Assembly (NCBI GenBank): GCA_026168455.1
Contig: CM047431.1
Span: 23,997,365-24,061,364 of the forward strand
Direction of reading: 5' to 3'
Source: Theocolax elegans
Lineage: Eukaryota > Arthropoda > Insecta > Hymenoptera > Cerocephalidae
Length of the DNA stretch: 64,000 nucleotides
Position numbers and translations under genes: made by a program
Notes under the pieces: model-generated
Databases searched by the model: none
What the model saw: only the letters and a program-made list of their open reading frames with translations
Told to the model about the DNA's origin: nothing
In this document: positions 31,152-42,524 of the stretch, in pieces
How the letters are laid out: each line of letters starts with the position of its first letter
Numbering within the stretch: the stretch's first letter is position 1

Positions 31152-32246
31152 TTTCGATCTTCCCGGCACTGTTGCCTCTTTATCAGACTCCGCTACCGCC
31201 GGCGCGTGTACTTTGAAAGTGACACGCTCCAGTGAGTAGAAGGGTCTGCAATCTAGAGCCTGAAGGGCTCTAGCTTGGGACTCCGGCATCTGCACCAGAA
31301 GAAAGTTGTCCTTCGCTGCAGCACCGTCGGTAGCCCCCTTGTCGCATTTTACGACCCGCCATGTTGCGGTATTTAGCGTCGGATTGTACCGCATCAGCCT
31401 CTGAAGAACCAGCTCCGTGGGTTTCGGTGCTCCCGGTATCCACGCGCTGGCCTTCACCAGCCTCTGCAGCACCTCCGTTCCGCTGACTGTCAGAGCAGGA
31501 CCCCGCCAAGATTTTAGTCCGGGCACGATCCCACTCAGCCAATCCGCGGACCGTTGATCCTCTGCTATTATCACAAACACTCCCCCCCTGCAGAAGGACG
31601 CAACAAACTTTGGCAGCTGCTCAGGAGGAAGGACATCTGTCTCCTCCTCCAGAGCATTCCTGAAGTCTTCAAACTGTCCTGTAGTAAGAAGCACCTCAGG
31701 ATATTCTGCTGATGTTACGACCCTCGTCAGAGGGTTCGTTCTCTGTGCTGTTGTAAGTCCCACACTACATTTCGGCTTTTCAGCACTCTGAGTGTTACTT
31801 ACCTGTACCGGCTTGTTTTTATGCCGTTTTTGTGTCCGCGGGTCCTCTGGCGGCGTGTCCTTCCCTCTTTTCCCCATAAGAGGCGTTGAGGGAGGTCTCT
31901 CCACGCTTTGAGCCCGCATTTCTTGCTTTCTGAGCTTTCGCCTGCGGTTTTTCTCCGCATAGCGTCCACTCGTCCAGCTTCTTCCTTCATTGGTATCCAT
32001 TGGCATTCCAGCTCCCGGTTCGGGATTGGACACCGTCAATGGCCCATCAGGATTTTTAAATTCAGTGGGTTGGTAAGCAGACATCCCATTGGGCGCCGCC
32101 TGCTCACCTACCTTTACTCCAACTACCGGTGACACCGAAGTTACCACCGGCAAATTGGTTGTGTTGAGAGTTGGGATCTCTCTAGGGTTTGTTGACACTT
32201 TTGGGCTAGCATCCGAATAGCCCGTTGCTTTTACAGGGAAGGACAT
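31149..32246 (-). CDS. LINE copy C ORF1 (DUF4780-like), intact
   Basis: 365 codons from an ATG at 32246. The N-terminal third is Pro/Thr/Asn-rich and low in complexity. A basic stretch follows (KNRRRKLRKQEMRAQ), then the DUF4780-like domain at about residues 190-355. No CCHC knuckle is seen. The stop overlaps the ORF2 start as TAATG, which suggests that ORF2 is translated by termination and re-initiation, as shown for Bombyx SART1; that comparison is from knowledge. The product should bind element RNA. Confidence 0.85.
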   Translation of the reverse strand: MSFPVKATGYSDASPKVSTNPREIPTLNTTNLPVVTSVSPVVGVKVGEQAAPNGMSAYQPTEFKNPDGPLTVSNPEPGAGMPMDTNEGRSWTSGRYAEKNRRRKLRKQEMRAQSVERPPSTPLMGKRGKDTPPEDPRTQKRHKNKPVQVSNTQSAEKPKCSVGLTTAQRTNPLTRVVTSAEYPEVLLTTGQFEDFRNALEEETDVLPPEQLPKFVASFCRGGVFVIIAEDQRSADWLSGIVPGLKSWRGPALTVSGTEVLQRLVKASAWIPGAPKPTELVLQRLMRYNPTLNTATWRVVKCDKGATDGAAAKDNFLLVQMPESQARALQALDCRPFYSLERVTFKVHAPAVAESDKEATVPGRSK

Positions 32247-33008
32247 ATCATGGGTTTTTTTTAAGGGGGGTTTTTGATTTGTGTTAAGTGTTTATGTCTG
32301 TGGCTCCCTACGAGTGTCCCCCCTCGTCATCCGAACAGCCCTCGCAAAACAGGCAGCGACCCACTTCGGTCCTACTATAGGAAAGCCCCCCACCCGAAGC
32401 AGTAGGGTCCCATCCGGTCACTATCCGGCACTACTACCCCTGGCGCGATTATACACTGACTGATAGGGCAGCCAGGCTTTGCTAGTTAGGCCAGCCCGGG
32501 CCCCTGTACTATTCAGCGGCCTAGGAGTGTCTCAACCTAGTTTATCCTAGAGTGCCTCCATGGGTACCCCACCCGTCCGCTTGATCAGTCTTACTACGAG
32601 GAAAGAACACCCCCCGAGAGCCCCAGTGTGAGAAGGTGTTTGTGTGTGTGTGAGTGTCTGTTTGTGTCATGTGAATGTGTATAGGTATAGGTGTAATGCT
32701 CACTGATAAAGTCCCAGCGTGTCCATCTATAACCCGCGCGGAGCATACCCGTTTATAGGGATCTCCTCTTTCACCAGCGAGCCCGTTTATAGAGCTGCCT
32801 CTTACAAGCGCTTGGAAAGAGCCGTTTATAGGCCTCCCATTCATACCTCTGAGACCCTACCAGTAATACATGAGTGTAAATGATGTGTTGTGTGTCATTC
32901 CGTGTCCTGGATAGGAGCCCTTACGTGGGAATCCCTTCCGGGCCAGAAAGGCCACGGTTTTTTAGAGAGATGTTACTCCTCTATCCCTCCCCAATTACAC
33001 TGTTTCCA
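32247..33008 (-). promoter_or_regulatory. 5' UTR and probable internal promoter of LINE copy C
   Basis: About 760 G+C-rich bases upstream of ORF1 with no ORF of note. On the plus strand it holds three spaced copies of 'cccgtttatag' (about 32748, 32782, 32820) and a GT-rich run (32640-32680). LINEs of this type carry their promoter inside the 5' UTR; which part acts is not visible. The 5' terminus is placed at 'gtcactggaaacagtgtaattgg' (minus), where old-LINE A-rich sequence begins. Confidence 0.65.
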
Positions 33009-33583
33009 GTGACTTTTTTTTTTAACTTTTTTTAAACTTTTTTTAAGCTTTAGTTCATTTGTAATTTTTACGATCTCTAATTTTTTGTAGGTTTAATGAA
33101 GATTGTTTTTGGAGTATTATTAGACATTTCTAGCAAATTTTGATTAGGTTTTTTTTTATTTTTTTACTTTGAGTCTTCCCTAATTTGCAGTAAAAATCAT
33201 TTAAACTGTTAGCAATTTTCTTTTTCGTTTTTTATTATTAATTTATCTACTATTTTAATTTGCTTTATTGTAGTATTATTTTTGCTTTTAGTTCTACCAA
33301 TTTTCTTATTTATATATGACCACAGTTTTTAGGAATATTTTTATTTTCTACATTCAATTTTTTATTGAATTTTAATTTTGCATTTTTAATTATCTTATTA
33401 AGTGTTTTAACATATGTTTTATATTGTGTTTTGAATTCTTCATTGTTAGGATTCAATTTTAGTCTATTGTAAAGATTTTCTTTCTTATTACAAGAAGTTA
33501 CAATGGCTTCAGTAATCCAGTCTTTTCTAGGATTTATATTAGTTTTTTTCGCATTCTTTTTTATATACTTAGATACTTGCCTG
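33009..33583 (-). mobile_element. old CR1/L2-like LINE, linker/RT-start fragment (piece 3 of 3)
   Basis: Minus ORF 33310-33702 includes INPRKDWITEAIVTSCNKKE and NPNNEEFKTQYKTYVKTLNKIIK, parallel to LNPRNRWITSAI...YTKVLDKIINKAKE in the LINE at 13.6-18.5 kb. Together with pieces 1 and 2 it gives the backbone of one element that was later split twice. Confidence 0.75.
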
Positions 33584-34107
33584 TCGCCTCCGATTGTTAT
33601 GAAACTTGGGAGAGGGGTAGAGTTTTGAAAGGATTTGACACGTATTTTTTTTAATATGCGGGAATTCATATTTAAGTCGTGAAAACCACCCTTAAAATTC
33701 ACCCCCTAAATCCGTTTTTTTTCTAATGTCTCAAGGTTGAATCAACATTTTTTACAAAATCCAACGTCTACTCATTTCTTCTAAAAAGACAAGTATTTGG
33801 GTAAAGTTATTTAGGGGGAAAACCACCCTTAAAACTCACCGCCGAAACAGATTTTTTTAGTATCTCGAGATTTGATCGGATTCATTAGGATTAAATCAAT
33901 GCCTGTTTTTTTCTTATAAAATAGGAAGTATTCAGGCACAGTTTATGGATCCAAATATATCAATAGAGTGAGAACCATTCTTAAATATATTGTTTTTAAA
34001 TATATTCGCTAATGTAAAAATTAGTTATTTACCTGTTAAAAAATTGGAATATACTTTAGAACATAATTATTACATGTTCAATGATATCGCACCACAAAAA
34101 ATTGTTT
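33584..34107. repeat. degenerate ~140-bp direct repeats
   Basis: Blocks with 'gaaaaccacccttaaaa(t/c)tcacc' occur near 33684 and 33822, with a weaker one ('gagaaccattcttaaat') near 33970. Each is followed by T-rich sequence and an 'aagtatt' word. It starts abruptly within the old LINE at 33583. It is probably part of a non-autonomous element; no borders are seen. Confidence 0.5.
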
Positions 34108-34111
34108 GTGC

Positions 34112-35600
34112 TGTAACGGGGTCTGCCTCTAATTAAGACCGAAATTAGAAGCATGGCCATAGGGGCCACGGTATGGGGTCTCTACCTCTCCCGATGCGGT
34201 CAATGCGGCCCGTGCGTACCGATGTATTTACCTCGGCCGCACTGTGCAATACCGGTACCTCCGTTAAATCGGGCGGCTTTTCTTTGCCGTCCAGGTATGA
34301 TGACACGGGGAGCACCGCGCTCTCCGTCTTTGTTTCTCGGTCTTACCTTTACCTTAGCCTCCGAGTACGTGAACTCGAGAGGCTCATTACTCGGCGTGAG
34401 TTTTGCCTCTACAAAGTGGTTTTGGGATATTTCGGATTCAATCGACAACACGACATATACATGCAAAAGTAAATAACTTCAAGTTGAAATTACGTTCGAT
34501 TTATTAACTAAAATTAATGTTACAACTAAAGAAGATTACAAAGGAATATAATGAGGTGCGCGGTTGTGTCGTATATACGTTACGCGAAGTTCCAAATAAT
34601 AATATCTCGTAATAGCGTCTCGTATGAAGTCGCGTCGATCCCTCGGCGGGATCGTCCTAAGCTAAACCACGAGGAAAGCTTATAACGAGGTTCACTTCTA
34701 AGTATTAGAGTGAGAGAGACGGGAGTCGCCGGCCGAGTCGTCCCTTCTCTCTCGCTCTCCATTTTGAACGCGTTGCCCGCTGGCAACGATGATCCGCTCG
34801 CGATCTCGCGGTATTAAAGTAAGGAATTTTATCCCGACTTACGCTTGATGTGGCGTCCTTACAATGTCCCGGACGCCAACTACGCCTTGGGCCTCCTAGC
34901 CGTCTATCGGGCAGGTAGCCTTCTCGTCGAGACAAAGGACGAAGGGAAAACACAGAAGGGGAGACGGCGGAGCACGTCGCGCACCGTCTCCTTCGTGGCA
35001 CGATTCCCACACGAACCACTACGTCGAGCCCCGCTTCCGTGGGCTCGCTGCGTTTCCTCTCGTCTACGGCGATAGCACGCGTTCCCCGGGAAACGTACCG
35101 ATCCTCGATCGCTCGTCTGCGTCGCGGTAGTTTCCTCGCACGTATCGTTTACTCGCTCGTAGCACGGCCCAGCTAAACCGTAGCGTAGACCGTCCTTCGC
35201 GGTACTCTGTCGTACTCGTACCGTACCGTACTCGTACTGTACCGTACTCTTACTCTATCGTACCCGTACTGTACCGTACCCTTACTCTACCGAACTCGTA
35301 CTGTCTCGTACCCGTACTCTTACTCTACCGTACCCGTACTCTCTCGTACCCGTACTGTACCGTACTCTTACTCTATCGTACCCGTACTGTACCGTACCCT
35401 TACTCTACCGAACTCGTACCGTCTCGTACCCGTACTAAATTTTCCGTGGGCCATCCAGAGGTCCTCTCTCCCTCCCTTGCGCACGGATCGTTGTTCGTTC
35501 GCCGCGCCGTTTCCGAGAAAAGCAATTATATCGAATGCTCGCGTTTACTAAACGATATTAATTTAATTCAAAACGCCTTTCAATAATTAATACCGTTACA
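34112..35600 (-). mobile_element. solo LTR, 1489 bp, TSD GTGC
   Basis: It starts TGTAACGG and ends CCGTTACA, flanked by GTGC on both sides (34108-34111 and 35601-35604). There is no primer site or internal region, so it is a solo LTR left by LTR-LTR recombination. A minus-strand AATAAATCG near 34500 suits a polyadenylation signal, giving minus orientation. G+C is high compared with its flanks, which creates several spurious ORFs on both strands. A 4-bp duplication is usual for Ty3/gypsy. Confidence 0.9.
35205..35438. repeat. minisatellite inside the solo LTR
   Basis: Permutations of 'cgtactcgtac', 'tgtaccgtac' and 'cttactctac' units of 10-11 bases with a longer super-repeat: about 35240-35310 is repeated at about 35355-35430. 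It lies in the U3 part if the LTR is in minus orientation. Confidence 0.85.
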
Positions 35601-35604
35601 GTGC

Positions 35605-36320
35605 TTAATAATATCTGCGTAGATAATGATAAGCTAAAAAAATATTGATAAGGTAATACGAAACATTTATGAGGTAAACAAGATATATTTTTGTTCAAGT
35701 TTAATTTGTTCTTGGTGATTCTGAATATTTTTGAAACAAACATACACAGTTTTAAATAAAAACAAACAGTTCTTAAAAAAAAATTCTGACGTGCTGCGGC
35801 TATATATGTTCAACGGACTTGGATTGAGCGTTCAAAAATACATAGAGTACAACATACAGTATTTAAGTACATTTTTTTTTTAATTTGTGGTCCTATGTCA
35901 TCTATGCATGCGTGTGTACGTGTATCCTTATCTATCACATAATATTCTTAACTATAATATATTTGTTTCAGGTAAATATAATCCTTACTTGAAGAAGGAA
36001 GAAAAATTATTAACTCTGTGCAATACTATAAAGTTATTTCGAGTTAAATATCAATTGCAAAAAAAAAATCGTCTGTTGAAATATAATTAAAATGGTTATC
36101 AATCAAGTGATTATATTAGCATTACTATCTGTAATGTTCAATCCTCGCAACGATAAAGTTAAAAAAGAATCAGAGGCTAATACAAAGGAATTAGCGTTAT
36201 ATAGGGTTCAAGAAAAAATAATACAGGATAGTGTCAATTATAACGTGCCTGCAGAAGAAGAATATACTTTACGCTTTGAAGAAGACTATAGTAACACATC
36301 CACAAGATGTTAATGAAACA
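35605..36320. other. AT-rich stretch, possible pogo N-terminal remnant at its right end
   Basis: ORFs at 36092-36313 and 36231-36431 are short and Lys/Glu-rich. The second contains KNKQWTIDKVEKEI and runs toward the pogo-like pseudogene, so it may be the transposase's upstream part or a fused host fragment. No TIR was found. Confidence 0.35.
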
Positions 36321-36968
36321 GACGAATTATATAATGATTATGCAGAAGTTCCAACTTGTTTACGAAATAAAACAAAAAACAAGCAGTGGACTATTGACAA
36401 AGTGGAAAAAGAAATCCATTACTATCCTTGACAAATGCACAGTCGAAGTATAGAAAAGTTACGTCCGAACATCAATTGCGAAAGTGGAGATTGTGAGTTG
36501 AAGCAGGAGGAAATAGAAAAACTAAACTATATGCAATAACAACTTATGTACCTGAAAAATTAAAGAAGGCATTGAAGGAAAGATGGTTTTGCGTGATATT
36601 GTTGTAAAAAGATGGGCTCTTGTAAAGAAATCAGAAATGAAAATTCCATGGTTTAAAGTTTCACATAGATGGATACAACTATTCAAAAAAACATCAAATT
36701 GTGTCACGTAAAATAACAAAATTTGTTACTACTTCATCTATACAGAAGATAAAACATCAAGAACAAAACATAGAAAGTTTTGTTAACGAAGTTAAAAATC
36801 TTATAAGAGTTCATGGTACTCAAAACGATTATAATTCCGACTAGAGTGGGTTTAATTTAGATTTAATTTATTACATAGTGGCCGCACGCTTTATTATAAA
36901 GGGGTGAAAAAAGTTAAAAACAACAATCAACAACACATAGCTATACCTTACAGCCAACTATATCAACA
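36321..36968 (+). pseudogene. pogo/Tigger-like transposase, N-terminal half
   Basis: Across several frames the translation follows a pogo-type transposase: YRKVTSEHQLRKW and VEAGGNR (first HTH), RWALVKKSEMKIPWFKVSHRW (CENP-B-type HTH), IVSRKITKFVTT, then YNSD-SGFNLDL and HSGRTLYYKGVKKV, the start of the DDE domain with its first Asp. QPTIS follows just before the break. The matching C-terminal half is 23 kb away at 59964. Stops and frameshifts make it dead. Confidence 0.8.
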
Positions 36969-37034
36969 GCAGTACTTTTTACGAAAAATAATAATATAAT
37001 TTTCGTCGGGACGCGACAACTCCCCTCCTTTTTA
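36969..37034 (-). mobile_element. LTR edge plus polypurine tract of an LTR element (3' side)
   Basis: 36969-37018 is identical to 59914-59963. On the minus strand it reads TGTCGCGTCCCGACG... and is preceded directly by a purine-rich tract, AAAAAGGAGGGGAGT (plus 37019-37033). That is the arrangement of polypurine tract and 3' LTR start. Only about 50 bases of this LTR remain before the pogo pseudogene. Confidence 0.7.
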
Positions 37035-39620
37035 AAAACGACGCCCTCGTCGTTGATCAATATTATTATTATATTATTATTTCTCTTAACATAAGATATC
37101 ATACTTAATTTTAAATTATAAACATTATTTCAATTAATTTTTCTTTACTTTTTTTCTTATGGTGATAAACCATATTATAATTATTTATTTCGTAGTTCAA
37201 CTTCGTTTGTTATTATGTTACATACTTCGAGTATATTATTTCAAACAGTTTAACAGTATTGATATAATTCACCTATACAAATAGATACGTAATAAAAAAA
37301 GTTTTATTATTACAATTTATTATAGATATTCCGAAAAATTGTATAATTATTATTAAATGTGTTTTCTTTAGATTTTAAAAAAATTTATTTATCTTTAGTT
37401 TGTACTCTTAATTTTTAGTATACATCAAGTCATGTTAAAAATATATGTTGTTAGTATTTTTTTGTTCTTGTAGCCACATTTTTTTTTTACAAAATTTTCA
37501 ATTTTCTTCTATAATATTTGTATGCTTACATATATATTTTCTAAAAAATTAAAGAAAACAGTTAAATATTAGTTTACTTTTTATTTTACATTTATTTAAT
37601 TAATAATTCTACTGTTACGAATTGTTAAAGAGAAGAAAAAAATTTCCTATTCTTATGCAATATAGATTCTCCCTTCAATGTGAACAATGTTAGTACATCC
37701 TATCTTAATAATATATTTATATATTTTATTTTACAAAAGGATTACGAGTGAAGAAAAATTAATTTTCTTCGCTCCCGCTCCCCACCAAAATAAAACGAAC
37801 ACATAATTATTTGACTTTTTTTTTTGTTTAGAATTTTCTTTTCAGCCATTATAAACAAAGATTCACATATAATATAATATATAATTGAAAAATAGTTAAT
37901 TCAGTTTTATAAGAAAAAGATACAATCGATACAAATGAAAAAAATAAAATCAGCAATACATAAGTGACAGTGCGAAAATAGGTTAAGTAGACTCATGTAG
38001 AACCATGCTCCTATATCTTGGGAGAAAAAGTGGACTACACTGAATAAACGGTACGACGGAATAACCCAAGCAGTTACAGAACTGCCCGATGCTGGCGCAT
38101 CATAGAATTGTGGTATCAACGTTCTTTTTTATTCACTTAATTCCATTATGTTTCACGTTAAAATGACTAATTTACACTCTTTATTTTTATTTTTTTGAGG
38201 AAAAATTTAAATATTCGTCGTTTTCTTGATTCTATTTAAACTAACAACTGTAGGAACTTATTTGTTATGTTCAAGTAAATAAAGAGAAATCGTTTGAATT
38301 TGTTTACTTTTTAGTTTCCAATGAAAGAATATTAATTTTGAATAATATTTAAATAAATTCACCAGAATTTTACTACTAATTATATTATTTTTGTAATTTT
38401 TTTTGCAACACATTGTTTTATTGGTAATATTAACATGAGAAAAACATTATTTATCTGTATCAATTATCATTGGATATCCTAAATTGTTTTATAAAATTTT
38501 AAAATTTATTTGTTATGTATGTTTTTTTTTATACCATTCGAAACAATTAGCATACCTATTGTTTATAAATAAGAGGAAAATATTCTAATGTGCCTGTCTT
38601 AGGTTTCATATTATTAGTTTTATATAAAACTTAAATAATCGTATGGAATTAATTGTATGAAAATAATTGTTGTTTTATTTTTTTAAACCTTTTTCTTTTA
38701 TATACATTGTTTATTTAAATCATTACTTATGAACAAAGTATTAGATTGAACACTAGTATGAACTACATTGGCATGAACACTAAATTGTACAATTTTAATT
38801 ATTATTTTTATTAATGGAAATTTTTTTTATGAATGGAATGACTGGGAAGTACTATCGATGTCGATTGTGTGCATGTATAGTATGTGTGTTAATGATGGAT
38901 GGCATGGTGGTTTGCTGTACTAAATACTGCATAACTAACCAGCGTTTTTGTTAAGTTTTAATAGTTTTAAACCAGACCTGCGAACAGGAAATCTTATTTT
39001 CCTCTGCAGGTTTCACGGCATTGTAGTGGGGTTATTGTAAAATAATTGCGTATCACTGTAACTGCGAGTGAAATGTTTTGTAGGAATTGTGTATGTATAC
39101 AATACTTTTGTGCCATATATGTTTTCTATGTAACTCTGGTTAATAATAAATAATAAATAAATAATTAATAGTTGAATTTTGAACCTTATCCACAAAATTA
39201 ACAAATTAATCGAATTTTCTGCATTTTTTTATAAAATCACTATTAGAAATATTCTCATACTTTGAATTTGAATCGATGATTTTATCCGACATGTGTATTG
39301 ATACTATTGGTGAGTTTACTTTACTTAATTACTTTAATTAATGAAGTTTTCAACCTTTTTTTTTATTAATTTTAAAAAAATCTTTCTTTTCCCTCCTCTT
39401 CTCGTTTCTTTGCAATCGTTATTTCGTTGTACCGATTCTCTTATGTCCATTGAGCCTAGTGTTAGATTATTTTTTTTTTATCTAGTATGCCAAACTCTTC
39501 TTATATATTTATTCTTATATATACCTGCGCGTCCTTAAGAAAGTATGACTAATTAACAGAATTACTAGAGTCAAGGTGAGGTCAGTTGTAATTATTTATA
39601 TAGGTTTACATTTTGAACGG
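37035..39620. other. AT-rich stretch without recognisable genes
   Basis: About 2.6 kb, very AT-rich, with homopolymers and no ORF that matches a family. The minus-strand frame next to the polypurine tract (DEGVVFKK) may be the last codons of a lost pol. 37900-38130 is slightly less AT-rich and holds a 70-aa ORF of no known type. Confidence 0.5.
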
Positions 39621-39624
39621 TATG

Positions 39625-39782
39625 TAGGAAGGATAAGTGACGGTGTTGCTGGAGCTTTTACCGCAACGAGGAGGAAAAGGGTGCAATTAAGCACACCTTA
39701 GGAAGGATAAGTGACGGTGTTGCTGGAGCTTTTACCGCAACGAGGAGGAAAGGGTGCAATTAAGCACTCCTTAGGAAGGATA
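39625..39782. repeat. 74-bp tandem repeat, two units and a partial third
   Basis: The unit 'taggaaggataagtgacggtgttgctggagc...' starts at 39625 and at 39699, and a third start is seen at 39772. The units differ by one or two bases. Confidence 0.9.
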
Positions 39783-40266
39783 GGATATAGGTTTTAGGCT
39801 TAGTGATATGTTAGACTCCAATGATTCTATTTGATTATAAATCATTTTTTTTATAGCAGTTAAATTTAAATTTGACTAAGCTCAACTGACATTGAAAATT
39901 TAAACCTTTTCCTTACTTTCCTTTGTACATTAACATCATTGTTATCTTAGGCGAGAAGAGTAAAGAGAAAAAGACCTTATTTTTTTTCTATTTGCCTCAT
40001 TCGTTTCTAATTTAATAATCGTGTATTTATTTAATTTAAGTGAGTATATGCTTTACTTTTAATGATCTTTCTGTATAATAAAAAATATTATTTCCTTGTA
40101 GTTTATTTTCGTCGTCAATTTAGATATATACATATTATTTTTATATCGTTTTTTTGTATAAAGTCAGATAAATTGAAATAATTTCATTTTAAGTTGAATG
40201 TATGCCAATTGTGATTAAAAGATAAATATTATTCTATTGACAACCTTTTAGAAGTTTAAAAGATAT

Positions 40267-41298
40267 TGTGACGGAAATCGTCATACAATCTATTCACGAC
40301 GAATAGAATATTTAAAATCCTGTTAAATGTAAGTCGTCGGAGCCTTTGGTATGTCAAGGCCAACCGACGACATTTGTTTACAGAATCAAGTGTACAATTA
40401 CGCGCGCAATAGTACGTAGGGATGAGAGCGCTAGAGTGTGTGTGTGTTTCCCACTCTCATCCCTTTTTCGAAAATTAGGCGATTGCCTAATCAGTATGTC
40501 CCGATCCGCCGCTCGAGGCGGACAAAAATCTATCCGGGCCGAGTACAGTTTTTCCGGCTAACAAAAGGCGCGTGAGACGCAAAGCCGTAGACAACCCGGA
40601 ACATCCTCGTGAGTGAGCCGCGAGTGATTTGGTGTGTGAATAAGGACGGGAAGTGTTGGTGTGAGTGCGGACGCGGATCGCGAGGCACTCGCCGCGGCAC
40701 AGGGCCGCCTTCCACCACCGCAGCCGACGTCGTCCTCCGTTGCCCAGGAGGACAGAAAGGGACACGGATCGGCTGGGCCATCCACGGGGCGCACCCCGGT
40801 AAGTCTAATTACATTAACGCGCGTTCCCCCCCTTACCCCGAGTGTATGTGCGTGTGTACATCGGGAGTGTATTCGGGTACGCCGGTACCCGAATAGCGGA
40901 GATCGGGGCAAAGTCAACCGCAGGCGAGGGTCTTGATCCGGTTGACTCCCGACACTTCCGCCCGCGCGAAGTAACATTGTTGCGGCACGAGGCCTGGATG
41001 GCCACTTGTTAATCAGATGAAATAAATGCATCTTTTATTTTTATTTTAAATTCTGTGTGCTTTTATTGTTCTCCCCGCTCTCGCCGACATCCTTTAATTT
41101 TCATAAATCGTGTCGAGGCAAGGAGGATCGCCCGAATCCTCCATACCGTACGTCCCAGCGAACTCGTGTTCCTGGCGACAGCCCGCAGTTCACGATAAAT
41201 AAATAATTGTGTGCGCGGTATTGGGCAACGCGGCCCAACGGTTTTTATTAATTACGTTAATTAATTAATTTAATCGGGTACGCAAATACCACGTCACA
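40267..41298 (+). mobile_element. solo LTR, 1032 bp, TSD ATAT
   Basis: It runs from TGTGACGG to ACGTCACA with ATAT on both sides (40263-40266, 41299-41302). A plus-strand AATAAA near 41021, followed by a T-rich and then GC-rich stretch, supports plus orientation with a U5 of about 250 bases. ORFs within are GC-driven and unsupported. There is no internal region. Confidence 0.85.
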
Positions 41299-41306
41299 AT
41301 ATATAT

Positions 41307-42252
41307 GGGCTATTTCACGTCAAGTGGTACGATGAAAATTTTAAATCGCTCCAAAATTTGAAAACAGGCTGGAAATATCTTTCAGAAGATAGAAAAAAAA
41401 TTTTAGCTGTTAAAAATAATTTGCCTAAGAGTTATTCCAACATGAAAAATGGAACTTTTTCAATTTTTTAGAAAAATTTCTATTTTCAAAGCTATTTATC
41501 TCAAAATCTATTAATTTTTTTGAAAAAATATTACAAACACTTTAGTTCAAAATAATCTTTGAAATGTATCTACCTGGGTTACAATTCTTAATTTTAAAAT
41601 CTCGAAGAGATAGGGCACTCGAAAATAATGAATATCAAAAAAAGGCGACCACGCCACAATCGATTTTGATCTAACACCGCTCAAAAGATCACATTTTTTG
41701 AGAGCTTTCGAATGGCTGTGGTTGGATTATTGGCCAAGACTGCTGTTCTAGGTTATGCCCTAAAATACATGAAAATTAGTGATTTTATGAGGTTTATGAG
41801 GCATAACTTACACCAGCGGTCTTGGCCAATAATCTAACCGCCGCCATTCGATAGCTCTCAAAAATTGTGATCTTTTGAGCGGTGTTAGATCAAAATCGAT
41901 TGTGGCGTGGTCGCCTTTTTTTGATATTCAATATTTTCGAGTGCCCTATCTCTTCGAGATTTTAAAATTAAGAATTGTAACCCAGGTAGATACATTTTAA
42001 AGATTATTTTGAACAAAAGTTGTTTGTAATGTTTTTTCAAAAAAATTAATAGATTTTGAGATAAATGGCTTTAAAAATAGAAAATTTTCTAAAAAATTGA
42101 AAAATTTCCATTTTTCATGGTGGAATAACTCTTAGGCAAATTATTTTTAACAACTAAAATTTTTTTTCTATCTTCTTGAAGATATTTCCAGCCTGTTCTC
42201 AAATTTTGGAGCGATTTAAAATTTTCATCGTACCACTTAAGTGAATTAGCCC
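41307..42252. mobile_element. foldback MITE, copy 1 (946 bp)
   Basis: Begins GGGCTATTTCACGTCAAGTG and ends with a near reverse complement. The two arms of ~450 bp pair over almost their full length. It is flanked by (AT)n on both sides, so a TA or ATAT target is likely but cannot be measured. It lies directly beside the solo LTR and the decayed 3' end of a gypsy element. It has no coding capacity. Confidence 0.85.
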
Positions 42253-42524
42253 ATATATATATGCGTATACATATTTTCAAGCACATTGGGGCTATTATAT
42301 TTTAGGCACTACAAAGGCTCCATATATGAATATCTTAACCTATTAACATGCACTATTTTCGTTTTATTATGAGCTAGCTCTATTTTTACATTTCCCTTGT
42401 TATTAACTATTTCTAAAATCCGATGTGGTCTAGTATATTGATCACCTAGTTTGTATTTCTACCCTCCTTTTAATAACCAGACATTATCCCCTGTCTGAAA
42501 TTCTTGATGATTAGCTTTCCTGTC

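Larger units (their letters stand above)
27388..33008 (-). mobile_element. I/LOA-like LINE copy C, near full length
   Basis: About 5.6 kb on the minus strand: 5' UTR (33008-32247), ORF1 (32246-31149), ORF2 (31149-27558), 3' UTR and (TAA)n tail at 27388-27401. It lies in the old LINE. Both borders fall in A/T homopolymers, so the target duplication cannot be read with certainty. It is almost identical to copy A but has its own disabling changes. Confidence 0.9.

Noticed and set aside
34153..35075. Several overlapping GC-rich ORFs as a host gene
   Set aside because: They lie inside a solo LTR with exact ends and target duplication and have no domain.
40346..41031. Overlapping ORFs on both strands as a host exon with a GT splice donor (aaccccggtaag near 40795)
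   Set aside because: The whole segment is bounded by TGTGACGG...ACGTCACA and ATAT, so a solo LTR explains it; the donor-like word alone is weak.
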